Below are positions 1-5,278 of a DNA stretch of 5,278 nucleotides, one piece after another. Each line of letters opens with the position of its first letter. Positions within the stretch are counted from its first letter, which is position 1. The stretch covers positions 1-5,278 of the forward strand of contig JACMNZ010000083.1 in NCBI GenBank assembly GCA_014378285.1, in the 5' to 3' direction. This DNA comes from Pseudopedobacter sp. GTDB taxonomy: Bacteria; Bacteroidota; Bacteroidia; Sphingobacteriales; Sphingobacteriaceae. The notes beneath the pieces are model-generated. The model did not search any database and was not told the origin of the DNA. It worked only from the letters and a program-made list of their open reading frames with translations. Position numbers and translations under genes: made by a program.

Positions 1-540
1 ATTAGTCCGAAGGCTTTTAAGGAAAATAGAGTTCCTGGAGCTGGAGTTTTTTATGATTTAGGTGCTCACATGATTGATCAAGCGATTGCACTTTTCGGTA
101 TTCCGTCAGAGTTTTCCAAAACGTATGGGAAATTTCGTGAAAATACTGAAGTCGATGATTATGCCCAAGCTCACTTAAAATACGATAATGGCTTAAATGT
201 TTATGTCACCACCAATATGTTAGTAGTAAAACCACAACCAGCATATACTTTTTATGGCATAAAAGGAACTTTAATCAAACACAGATCAGATGTTCAAGAA
301 ACTCAACTTTTATCAGGCATGAAACCATTAGATAAAGGTTACGGTGAAGAACAAAAAGGAAATGAAGGGATTTTATTTACTTTGAATACAAACGGAGAGA
401 TTATAGAAGAGCAAATTCCATTAGAAAAAGGAAATTATATGTTTCTTTTTGATGCAGTTTATGATACGATTGTGAACGATCAAGAATATTTTGCGAAGCA
501 GAATGATATTTTAACTCAGCTTTCAATATTAGAAAAATAA
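1..540 (+). CDS. Gfo/Idh/MocA family oxidoreductase, C-terminal part (5' end outside window)
   Basis: The frame is open from base 1, so this is the last 179 residues of a longer protein; the first ATG, at position 70, is internal. The family comprises NAD(P)-dependent dehydrogenases acting on sugars, inositols or related polyols, usually about 340-350 residues long, with an N-terminal Rossmann domain (missing here) and a C-terminal alpha/beta substrate domain. The visible part opens with the family signature GAGVFYDLGAHMIDQA at about residues 12-27; the Asp-x-Gly-x-His-x-x-Asp pattern there carries the conserved active-site His (about residue 23). It continues with the usual EVDDYAQAHLKYDNGLNV strand pair and an amphipathic C-terminal helix. 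The substrate cannot be told, because the cofactor-binding half and the genes upstream are not visible. The gene is convergent with the subtilase and ends directly at a hairpin terminator. Family call is firm; exact function is open. Confidence 0.9.
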   Translation: MSPKAFKENRVPGAGVFYDLGAHMIDQAIALFGIPSEFSKTYGKFRENTEVDDYAQAHLKYDNGLNVYVTTNMLVVKPQPAYTFYGIKGTLIKHRSDVQETQLLSGMKPLDKGYGEEQKGNEGILFTLNTNGEIIEEQIPLEKGNYMFLFDAVYDTIVNDQEYFAKQNDILTQLSILEK

Positions 541-567
541 AAAGGCGATGCTGTTGACATCGCCTTT
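541..567. terminator. Bidirectional rho-independent terminator between convergent genes
   Basis: A perfect inverted repeat, AAAGGCGATG / CATCGCCTTT, forms a 10-bp stem around a 7-nt loop. It starts immediately after the oxidoreductase stop codon and lies 28 nt beyond the subtilase stop on the other strand. On the minus strand the GC stem is followed by TTTTTATTTTT, a good U tract, so termination of the protease transcript should be strong. On the plus strand the tail is only TTT before AGC, so it is weaker in that direction. Sharing of one hairpin by both genes is inferred from position. Confidence 0.85.
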
Positions 568-595
568 AGCTTACAAAATTGAGCTATTTTTTATT

Positions 596-2401
596 TTAGT
601 GTTGAATAATAATTTGTTCCTTGATGGTCTCTTTCCCATCTTTCACATGTAAATAGTAGGTGCCATTGGGTATATCACGAATATCCAATATTACTTTTTT
701 AGCTGTTGCATTTAAACTTTCAGCTTTCATCACTTTTCCCTTTTCGTTCAATAGTATCACTCGTTTTTCTTTAAAGCTGGCATCGCTACTTTGGCTAGTA
801 GGAGCTGTTTCTAAATATTGTACAGTTAAGGTGGTATTGGCGGGATTAGGATAATAGTTCATACTAAATCCGAAGCCTCCACCACCACATTGCGCCATGC
901 TCAAAACTGTAATAGCAACATCGTTATATGCCATACCACAATCTGTAGTTACAGCAACTTTTAAGGTGTAATTTCCAGTATTATTAATGCCAAGAGAAAT
1001 ATTGTTTGTACCGTTCCCAATAATAGAATAAGAAGCAGGAACCGGAACTAAAGACCAATTATAATTAGATGAACCGGGCGATGTTTGAATACTAAAGTCG
1101 TTATTAATTGTGTTTGCACAAATTTGAAAGGTACCCTCAGCATGTTGGATAGGATAAACAACAAAAGGTGTCGTTATATCTTTTGAAACATTAAAGGTAC
1201 CACAAGAAGAAGTGATGCTTGCCGTTAAAGTTCCTGCTCCGTTTGCGTTTTTGGTAATTGTTACCGGATTAGCGGTATTTGAGCCAGAAATATTTAGAGT
1301 GCCACTCACACTCCAATTCACAGTTGCCCCAATGGGTAGATTGGGGATGGTGTAACTTGCTGAGGTACAGAATTGGGCTGGGCCCGAGATTTGAATACTG
1401 CTTTGCAATACTGCATTAATGGTAGTACAAGCATTTACCCTCCCATAACCAGCATCAGAAGACCAAGTTCCATTTGGTTGTCCGGAAATATTTGATTGAT
1501 AGGAATACCCTCCAACTTTATCTGCTGAACTTTCAAGGATATTTCTTACTTGCTGCCCAGTTAAATTAAGATTGGCAGATAATATTAAAGCTGCCACGGC
1601 TGCTGTATTAGGACAAGCTGCAGAGGTTCCGTTGAAATTGGTTACATAAGCACCAGAATAATCACTCCCACTTGGAAGTGTAGTAGTTGCAATTTTAACA
1701 CCTGGAGCCATAATATCTAAATTAGTTCCATAATTGCTGCCCCACCAGAATTCATCATCACAACTGACCCCTAATGGGTCTGGCGTTACACCTGGATTTA
1801 CTAAAGAAGGGTTATTGGAAGAACGCTTTCTGGTATCGCACATAGAGCTTGCACCAACAGCAATTACATTTGGATTAGATGCTGGATAAGAAACAGCGTT
1901 ATTATTGTTCCCCGCGGAAAATAAAACTATTGCACCCTTTCCTCCTCTACCATTAGTGGCAGCATTCAAAATAGCTGCATTTAATTGCGAAGAGGGCGAA
2001 CCTCCGCCGCCCCAAGAATTAGATATAATATCTGCTCCATTACTGACTGCAAAATTAAAACAATTACTTTCCCAAGTATCGCTTGTTGTAATATATCCAT
2101 TTGGGTTAACGCTAGGAGGATCAACTATTCCAAATCTAATTGGAATAATCTTAGCATTATATGCTATGCCAACGGCACCGATATTATTCTGCACTTCAGC
2201 AATTATACCAGCGCAGTTTGTACCATGGGTATTATAGGCATCATATACTGGTGCCCCACCACTATTATTTCCAGTAGCATCATATCCAGTCAATAAATTT
2301 GCTTGTAAATCAGGATGATTCAAATCGACCCCCAAATCTATAACAGCAACTTTTACTCCTGTTCCAGTATAGCCCATATTCCACACATTAGCAACTTTCA
2401 T
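596..2401 (-). CDS. Subtilisin-like serine protease (S8), catalytic domain plus T9SS sorting domain; 3' part of a frameshifted gene
   Basis: A 601-residue ORF carries the S8 catalytic domain with every key residue present: Asp22 in VAVIDLGVD, His59 in NTHGTNCAG, oxyanion Asn165 in FSAGN and nucleophile Ser260 in NGTSAACP. A Cys-containing insert with FWWGSNYGTNLDIMAPG (about 185-235) resembles that of other Bacteroidota subtilases. Two Ig/PKD-like domains follow, at about 335-412 (starting ISGPAQFCTSASYTI) and 420-500. A Gly-rich linker then leads to a type A T9SS C-terminal sorting domain (about 516-601), opening YYPNPANTTLTVQYL and ending in short beta strands, with the IPNGTYYLHV motif near the end. 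The protein should therefore be exported across the outer membrane and released or surface-anchored. The ORF begins inside the domain (MKVANVWNMGYTGTG) and has no signal peptide. Prodomain and signal peptide are in the adjacent ORF 2403-3020, one frame away. The ATG at 2401 is probably an internal Met codon, not a true start. Function is confident; whether active product is made is uncertain. Confidence 0.9.
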   Translation of the reverse strand: MKVANVWNMGYTGTGVKVAVIDLGVDLNHPDLQANLLTGYDATGNNSGGAPVYDAYNTHGTNCAGIIAEVQNNIGAVGIAYNAKIIPIRFGIVDPPSVNPNGYITTSDTWESNCFNFAVSNGADIISNSWGGGGSPSSQLNAAILNAATNGRGGKGAIVLFSAGNNNNAVSYPASNPNVIAVGASSMCDTRKRSSNNPSLVNPGVTPDPLGVSCDDEFWWGSNYGTNLDIMAPGVKIATTTLPSGSDYSGAYVTNFNGTSAACPNTAAVAALILSANLNLTGQQVRNILESSADKVGGYSYQSNISGQPNGTWSSDAGYGRVNACTTINAVLQSSIQISGPAQFCTSASYTIPNLPIGATVNWSVSGTLNISGSNTANPVTITKNANGAGTLTASITSSCGTFNVSKDITTPFVVYPIQHAEGTFQICANTINNDFSIQTSPGSSNYNWSLVPVPASYSIIGNGTNNISLGINNTGNYTLKVAVTTDCGMAYNDVAITVLSMAQCGGGGFGFSMNYYPNPANTTLTVQYLETAPTSQSSDASFKEKRVILLNEKGKVMKAESLNATAKKVILDIRDIPNGTYYLHVKDGKETIKEQIIIQH

Positions 2402-2426
2402 ATCAGCACCTACTGTACCACCCAGT
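2399..2426 (-). other. Frameshift junction splitting the subtilase gene (one extra G in a GGG run)
   Basis: On the minus strand the upstream frame reads ...Asn-Thr-Gly then TGG TAC AGT AGG TGC TGA, stopping at 2405-2403. If one G of the run 2423-2421 is dropped, ACT GGG TGG becomes ACT GGT GGT and the protein reads NTGGTVGADMKVANVW, exactly what a subtilase has between prodomain and catalytic core. The restored gene spans 3020 to 596 and encodes 807 residues, with the triad at Asp228, His265 and Ser466. The shift needed is +1 (skip one base). I see no prfB-like arrangement (in-frame slippery codon before the stop plus upstream Shine-Dalgarno) to suggest programmed frameshifting. A sequencing or assembly error in a short homopolymer, or a recent inactivating mutation, are the simplest explanations. 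Confidence 0.85.
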
Positions 2427-3020
2427 ATTACTTATATTCCACTCATTGCCAAGTAAAGGGTCTGTTTCTAACTTAATTCTCCGTACAAAAACGGGTTCAA
2501 TAGTTTCTGTCATTCCTGCCTGATTCAGACTGTCACAAAGTGCAAAAATTTTATCTCCGCTATTATAAATATTGGTATTTAAGTACAAATAATAATAGCC
2601 TTTTAAAATCTGATGATCAATTACTTTTCCGTAAGCTGAAAAATTATTTAACGAAGTTTTACTGTTTGGTTTAAAAAACAATACGCTAGTTGGGGCCTCA
2701 AGAGTACCATCAGAATAGGCATAAAATGAAGTAGTCAATAATTTCTTAAAAGAACTCAGCTTATTTTCATCACTTTTTAAGTCAACTTGCTTTTTTGATA
2801 TTAAGCCGAATGACCTATTAAATTGCAATAAAGATTTGCTGAAGTTGGTATCTATGTTTAAAGTTTTGGTTGTGGGTTTTTGACCTTCATATTCTGTATA
2901 AAACAAAGTATCAATCTTTTTAAAATGATTGATGTAGCCATTTGAACTAAAGCTAATGTTTTGAGCTTTAACTCCATAAAATGAAATCAAAAGCAACAGA
3001 GAGTAAAGAATTTTTTTCAT
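2403..3020 (-). CDS. Signal peptide and prodomain of the S8 subtilase; 5' part of a frameshifted gene
   Basis: This 205-residue ORF begins MKKILYSLLLLISFYGVKA, a signal peptide with a likely signal peptidase I cut after Val-Lys-Ala at residue 19. I chose the ATG at 3020, not the ATG at 3107: the longer form would overlap the upstream lipoprotein gene by 83 nt and bury the signal peptide, while this one starts 4 nt after that gene's stop. Residues 20-185 look like a subtilase propeptide: a run ending DSLNQAGMTETIEPVFVRRIK matches the usual 'neighbouring residues form a pair, then a proline-containing strand' pattern before mature subtilases. The end, DPLLGNEWNISNTG (187-200), is the family's standard lead-in to the catalytic domain, but the frame then runs into WYSRC and a TGA stop. 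Prodomains normally act as folding chaperones and inhibitors of their own protease. On its own this piece has no catalytic residues. Confidence 0.82.
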   Translation of the reverse strand: MKKILYSLLLLISFYGVKAQNISFSSNGYINHFKKIDTLFYTEYEGQKPTTKTLNIDTNFSKSLLQFNRSFGLISKKQVDLKSDENKLSSFKKLLTTSFYAYSDGTLEAPTSVLFFKPNSKTSLNNFSAYGKVIDHQILKGYYYLYLNTNIYNSGDKIFALCDSLNQAGMTETIEPVFVRRIKLETDPLLGNEWNISNTGWYSRC

Positions 3021-3024
3021 GTGT

Positions 3025-3462
3025 TTAGTTTTTAATAAGTGAATCAATAGTGATATAAGCACAAAGTGTTTCTGGAAGGAGGGTATATCCAAAAGTTTGG
3101 TCTTCATTAGGACACAATTTTTTTAAACTCCCAGCAAATTTTATGGGGATAGGATTTTTTCGTGAACTGGTATCAGTCAATAAACGAATGGCTTTCAGAT
3201 TAGGGTTGCATACTTTTAAAATTGCACCATAACTACTATTTGGGACACGTACTCCAATAAACCATGCATTTAGGCCATTATCAGTATTATAATTCAACCA
3301 AGCTTGATATTCAAAACCTCCAAAATTATTATAGGTTGCATAATGTGAAGATGAATCCGAACTGCAACCACAGCTTGGGTTGGGTTTATTGGTTTTTTTG
3401 CAGCTAAAAACAATGAGTATTATTAAAAGAATTGGAAATAGTAAATTGATTTTATTTTTCAT
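3025..3462 (-). CDS. Small lipoprotein of unknown function, upstream of the subtilase
   Basis: The 145-residue product starts MKNKINLLFPILLIILIVFSC: a basic N-end, a hydrophobic core and a lipobox (Val-Phe-Ser-Cys) with lipidated Cys21, so it should be processed by signal peptidase II and anchored in the envelope. After the Cys comes KKTNKPNP and not an acidic stretch. Since Bacteroidota surface-export signals are usually acidic just after the Cys, it more likely faces the periplasm (inference). The mature part has four or more further Cys residues (SCGC near 30-33, VCNPN, LKKLCPNE, ETLCAYI) and a strand-rich body. The AGSLKKLCPNEDQTFGYTLLP region resembles the ends of other small Bacteroidota lipoproteins, but I cannot name a family. 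It ends 4 nt before the protease start, so the two are probably one transcript. No Shine-Dalgarno is seen; the leader before the ATG is A-rich, as is usual in this phylum. Confidence 0.85.
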   Translation of the reverse strand: MKNKINLLFPILLIILIVFSCKKTNKPNPSCGCSSDSSSHYATYNNFGGFEYQAWLNYNTDNGLNAWFIGVRVPNSSYGAILKVCNPNLKAIRLLTDTSSRKNPIPIKFAGSLKKLCPNEDQTFGYTLLPETLCAYITIDSLIKN

Positions 3463-3501
3463 TATGTATTGTTTTTTAAGATGTTACGATGTAAAGGCAA
3501 T

Positions 3502-3517
3502 TAAAGATACAAAGATT
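3502..3517 (-). promoter_or_regulatory. Candidate Bacteroidota -7 promoter element for the lipoprotein-subtilase unit
   Basis: Read on the minus strand, two overlapping near-matches to the phylum's -7 consensus TAnnTTTG occur: AATCTTTG (3517-3510) and TATCTTTA (3509-3502), each with 1 mismatch. They lie about 40-50 nt before the lipoprotein ATG, a sensible distance for a short leader. I do not see a clear -33 TTG element at the usual spacing, so the call is tentative. Confidence 0.35.
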
Positions 3518-3521
3518 TGTA
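3508..3521. repeat. Short perfect palindrome overlapping the candidate promoter
   Basis: TACAAA-GA-TTTGTA is a 6+6 inverted repeat with a 2-nt centre. It overlaps the candidate -7 element, a place where a dimeric regulator could act, but AT-rich palindromes of this size also arise by chance. No second copy was seen in the window. Confidence 0.3.
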
Positions 3522-4034
3522 AATGTGTAGGTTAAGTTTTTGTTAAGTAAATTATAAAATGGAAAGATTTGCACTATTTAGAGTATCACTCCAAATAATA
3601 AATATAAAAGAGTTTTAAACTCCTCTCCATTACTTAATCCTTAATCTCCCCACTCTTACCCAACCGACAGAATAAGTACAGGCGGGAAATGGGTTTGAGC
3701 AAAAGCCTTACTCGGGATACCTATAAAGACTCTAGAAAATAATTCCCATCTGGAATAATTAAATTCCTCCATTTGTATTTAATTCCAAAAAACTTTAAAT
3801 TTATGCCAATAGTCAGACAGAGATTCCTACTGTTTACAGCAAAAAATTTCTCAATCAAAGCCACTTCAACGTAAGATGAAGCCTAGATAAACGTAGGATG
3901 GGTATAGGATAAGGTATGGATAACCTTATGATAATGTATAGCATTACATTTTTAAATAGAGTTAGAGACACGTATTGGATTTGGAAAAAAATATAAGATA
4001 TGCCACGTATCATTCTGGTAGGAGACCTTTTTAA
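3522..4034. other. Long intergenic stretch with no gene recognised
   Basis: About 510 nt between the candidate promoter and the M16 gene's terminator hold no convincing ORF; all frames are interrupted by frequent stops. It is mostly AT-rich, with a patch of higher GC at about 3645-3725 (CCCCACTC, GGCGGGAAATGGG, CTCGGGATACC) that stands out from its surroundings and might be a remnant of a dispersed element. It also contains a small palindrome GAGTTTTAAACTC (3610-3622), an imperfect hairpin (3738-3746 with 3752-3760, one mismatch) and the degenerate repeat at 3871-3935. I cannot assign a function to any of these. Confidence 0.5.
3871..3935. repeat. Degenerate ~22-nt tandem repeat, three units
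   Basis: Three head-to-tail units at 3871-3892, 3893-3913 and 3914-3935 each begin GTA, have (A/G)GAT or TGGAT at about bases 4-8, and end in GATAA or similar. A possible decayed fourth unit begins GTATAGCAT at 3936. Units differ at many positions, so this is a weak repeat judged by eye. No coding potential is apparent across it. Confidence 0.4.
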
Positions 4035-4071
4035 ACAAAAGAAGCCAACTTTTCAAGCCGGCTTCTTTTGT
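4035..4071 (-). terminator. Rho-independent terminator of the M16 protease gene
   Basis: ACAAAAGAAGCC (4035-4046) pairs perfectly with GGCTTCTTTTGT (4060-4071), giving a 12-bp stem with a 13-nt loop. On the minus strand it lies about 20 nt past the M16 stop codon; the descending arm GGCTTCTTTTGTTT supplies the U-rich end. The structure is nearly symmetric, but no plus-strand gene reads into it, so I assign it to the M16 gene. Confidence 0.85.
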
Positions 4072-4090
4072 ATCAATGATAAAAGCTGGT

Positions 4091-5278
4091 TTACTTGTTC
4101 TCAGGCATCAAAATCAACTTGATAAAATTAGAAGAATTTAAGTACTGATTTGCTGCAGCTTTTGTACTAGCTACCGTTACTTGATCTAAAGTTTTCTCAT
4201 AAGTCAAAATGTCCGTTGGGTTAGATCCATTTGTTGCCGCATCTTGCAAATAACCTAACCAAAAACCGTTATCTCTAAGCTGAACTTCTAGTTGCCTTTT
4301 CTCTTCAGCCTTGAATTTTTGGATGTCTTCTGCAGTAGCACCATTTGTTTTTAATTTACTTACTTCATCTTCGGCTGCGGCAATTAACTTGTCTAAGTTG
4401 GCCGTTGCACAACTAAAGTAAATACCCATTTGGTAATGTGGTTTTGGTTCATCGTTATAGCTTACATTCACGCCAGGGCTATAAACACCACTTTCTTTCT
4501 CTCTTAATCGTTCGGTAATTTTAATGTCTAAAATTGCTTTTAAAGCATCTAATTGAAGATTAGTTGCAGGCGAATAATTGTAATTTCCGTGATATAATAA
4601 TGAGACGGTTACCTTATCTTCTAAACCTTTATAAACCTTTTTGGTAATATTTCCTGATAAAGGTTCTAAACCTAAATCCTTAAAATTTTCTGTTGCACCT
4701 GTCGATGGCAAACTTCCCAAATAAGTCGCTAAAAGCGGTTTGATTTCATCAACTTTAAAGTTACCTACAAAGGTGAAAGTGAAATCACCAGCGTTGGCAA
4801 AACGTTGCTTGTAGAAATTTATCGCATTATCTAAATTGATTTGACCTAAATCTTCTAGTTTGATTGACTGTGCTCTTGCTTTGTAGCTATTTAAAACAGC
4901 TGATGCAGTATCTTGATAAACCGCAGTGGGTTGATCTGAACGGTTTTTTAATACCGTAGTCATTTCTTCTAAAGATGTTTTTAAAACTTTTTCGTCTTTA
5001 CGTGGAGCAGTAAAATATAGATTTACCAATTGTAAAGCAGTTTCTAAATCTTTTGGAGATGATGAACCACCCATTCCTTCGCGGTAAGTGCTGATGTAAG
5101 GATTTACAGAAACAGCTTTACCAGTCAGTAATTTTCCTAATTGAGTTTCGTCAAATTTAGCAATACCGGATGACCCTACTAATTGGTCAGCCATATCTGC
5201 TGAACGGAAATCTGCATCTGATGCTAAAGAAGTTCCACCTTTGCTTGTTGCAGAGAATAAGATTTGATCGTTTTTAAA
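4091..5278 (-). CDS. M16 family zinc metalloprotease (insulinase/PqqL type), C-terminal half (5' end outside window)
   Basis: The frame is open to the window edge, giving the last 395 residues; the ATG at 5194 is internal, since the 28 codons before it also encode family sequence (DQILFSATSKGGTSLASDADFRSA). The visible part matches the second, non-catalytic half of two-repeat M16 proteases. A first M16-like domain at about 1-180 includes SKGGTS, a MGGSSSPKDLETALQLVNLYFTAPR segment and FTFTFVGNF. The last domain at about 205-390 has ITERLREKESGVYSPGV (254-270), the conserved Arg/Tyr region that helps bind substrate in the closed chamber. The catalytic zinc motif HxxEH would lie in the missing N-terminal half. 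Full-length relatives in Bacteroidota are about 930-950 residues, usually with a signal peptide, and degrade peptides in the periplasm. The protein ends LILMPENK, typical for the group. It is separated from the lipoprotein-subtilase unit by its own terminator. Confidence 0.92.
   Translation of the reverse strand, partial: FKNDQILFSATSKGGTSLASDADFRSADMADQLVGSSGIAKFDETQLGKLLTGKAVSVNPYISTYREGMGGSSSPKDLETALQLVNLYFTAPRKDEKVLKTSLEEMTTVLKNRSDQPTAVYQDTASAVLNSYKARAQSIKLEDLGQINLDNAINFYKQRFANAGDFTFTFVGNFKVDEIKPLLATYLGSLPSTGATENFKDLGLEPLSGNITKKVYKGLEDKVTVSLLYHGNYNYSPATNLQLDALKAILDIKITERLREKESGVYSPGVNVSYNDEPKPHYQMGIYFSCATANLDKLIAAAEDEVSKLKTNGATAEDIQKFKAEEKRQLEVQLRDNGFWLGYLQDAATNGSNPTDILTYEKTLDQVTVASTKAAANQYLNSSNFIKLILMPENK

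Noticed and set aside
660..854. Plus-strand ORF of 64 codons inside the subtilase gene
   Set aside because: It lies opposite the T9SS tail and linker of a well-supported gene, resembles no known family and has no regulatory context.
1905..2296. Two overlapping plus-strand ORFs opposite the subtilase catalytic domain
   Set aside because: They are antisense shadows of conserved catalytic-domain codons; their proteins are low in recognisable structure.
2403..2426. Programmed +1 ribosomal frameshifting in the subtilase
   Set aside because: No prfB-like slippery codon plus Shine-Dalgarno arrangement is visible, and an extra base in a G run is a simpler cause.
3021..3107. Longer start for the prodomain ORF at position 3107
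   Set aside because: It would overlap the lipoprotein gene by 83 nt and add 29 residues ahead of a clear signal peptide; the ATG at 3020 fits much better.
3655..3735. Short minus-strand open frames in the higher-GC intergenic patch
   Set aside because: They run only about 20-30 codons between stops, lack a start codon and show no recognisable domain.
3969..4010. Direct repeat CACGTAT at 3969-3975 and 4004-4010 as possible element ends
   Set aside because: Seven bases is too short to mean much, and nothing between the copies looks like a mobile element.

Overview
The window looks like a chromosomal segment of a Bacteroidota bacterium, most like the Sphingobacteriaceae (Pedobacter-type), though the genus is inferred from general resemblance only. 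The DNA is AT-rich and start codons are preceded by A-rich leaders without a Shine-Dalgarno sequence. A secreted subtilisin-like protease ends in a type IX secretion system (T9SS) C-terminal sorting domain, a machinery found essentially only in this phylum.

Layout. Positions 1-540 (+) hold the C-terminal part of a Gfo/Idh/MocA-family sugar or inositol-type oxidoreductase, cut by the window edge. A strong hairpin at 541-567 lies between it and the convergent gene and can serve both as terminator. Positions 596-3020 (-) hold a multidomain S8 subtilase: signal peptide, prodomain, catalytic domain with intact Asp/His/Ser triad, two Ig/PKD-like domains and a T9SS tail. Its reading frame is broken at 2421-2423, so it appears as two adjacent ORFs, 2403-3020 and 596-2401. 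Removing one G from a GGG run restores a continuous 807-residue protein with the expected junction. Four bases upstream lies a 145-residue lipoprotein gene (3025-3462, -), probably co-transcribed with the protease. Positions 3463-4090 are non-coding: a candidate promoter with a small palindrome sits next to the lipoprotein gene, then a stretch with a degenerate ~22-nt repeat, then a strong terminator hairpin. Positions 4091-5278 (-) hold the C-terminal half of an M16 zinc protease, cut by the window edge.

How the genes relate. Lipoprotein and subtilase form a small export-oriented unit: a membrane-anchored envelope protein plus a protease that crosses the outer membrane. The M16 protease is a separate transcription unit, probably periplasmic. 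The oxidoreductase is unrelated metabolism. No RNA gene, CRISPR array, intact insertion sequence or phage gene was seen. I did not find a convincing new biological system. The item most worth checking is the frameshift in the subtilase.
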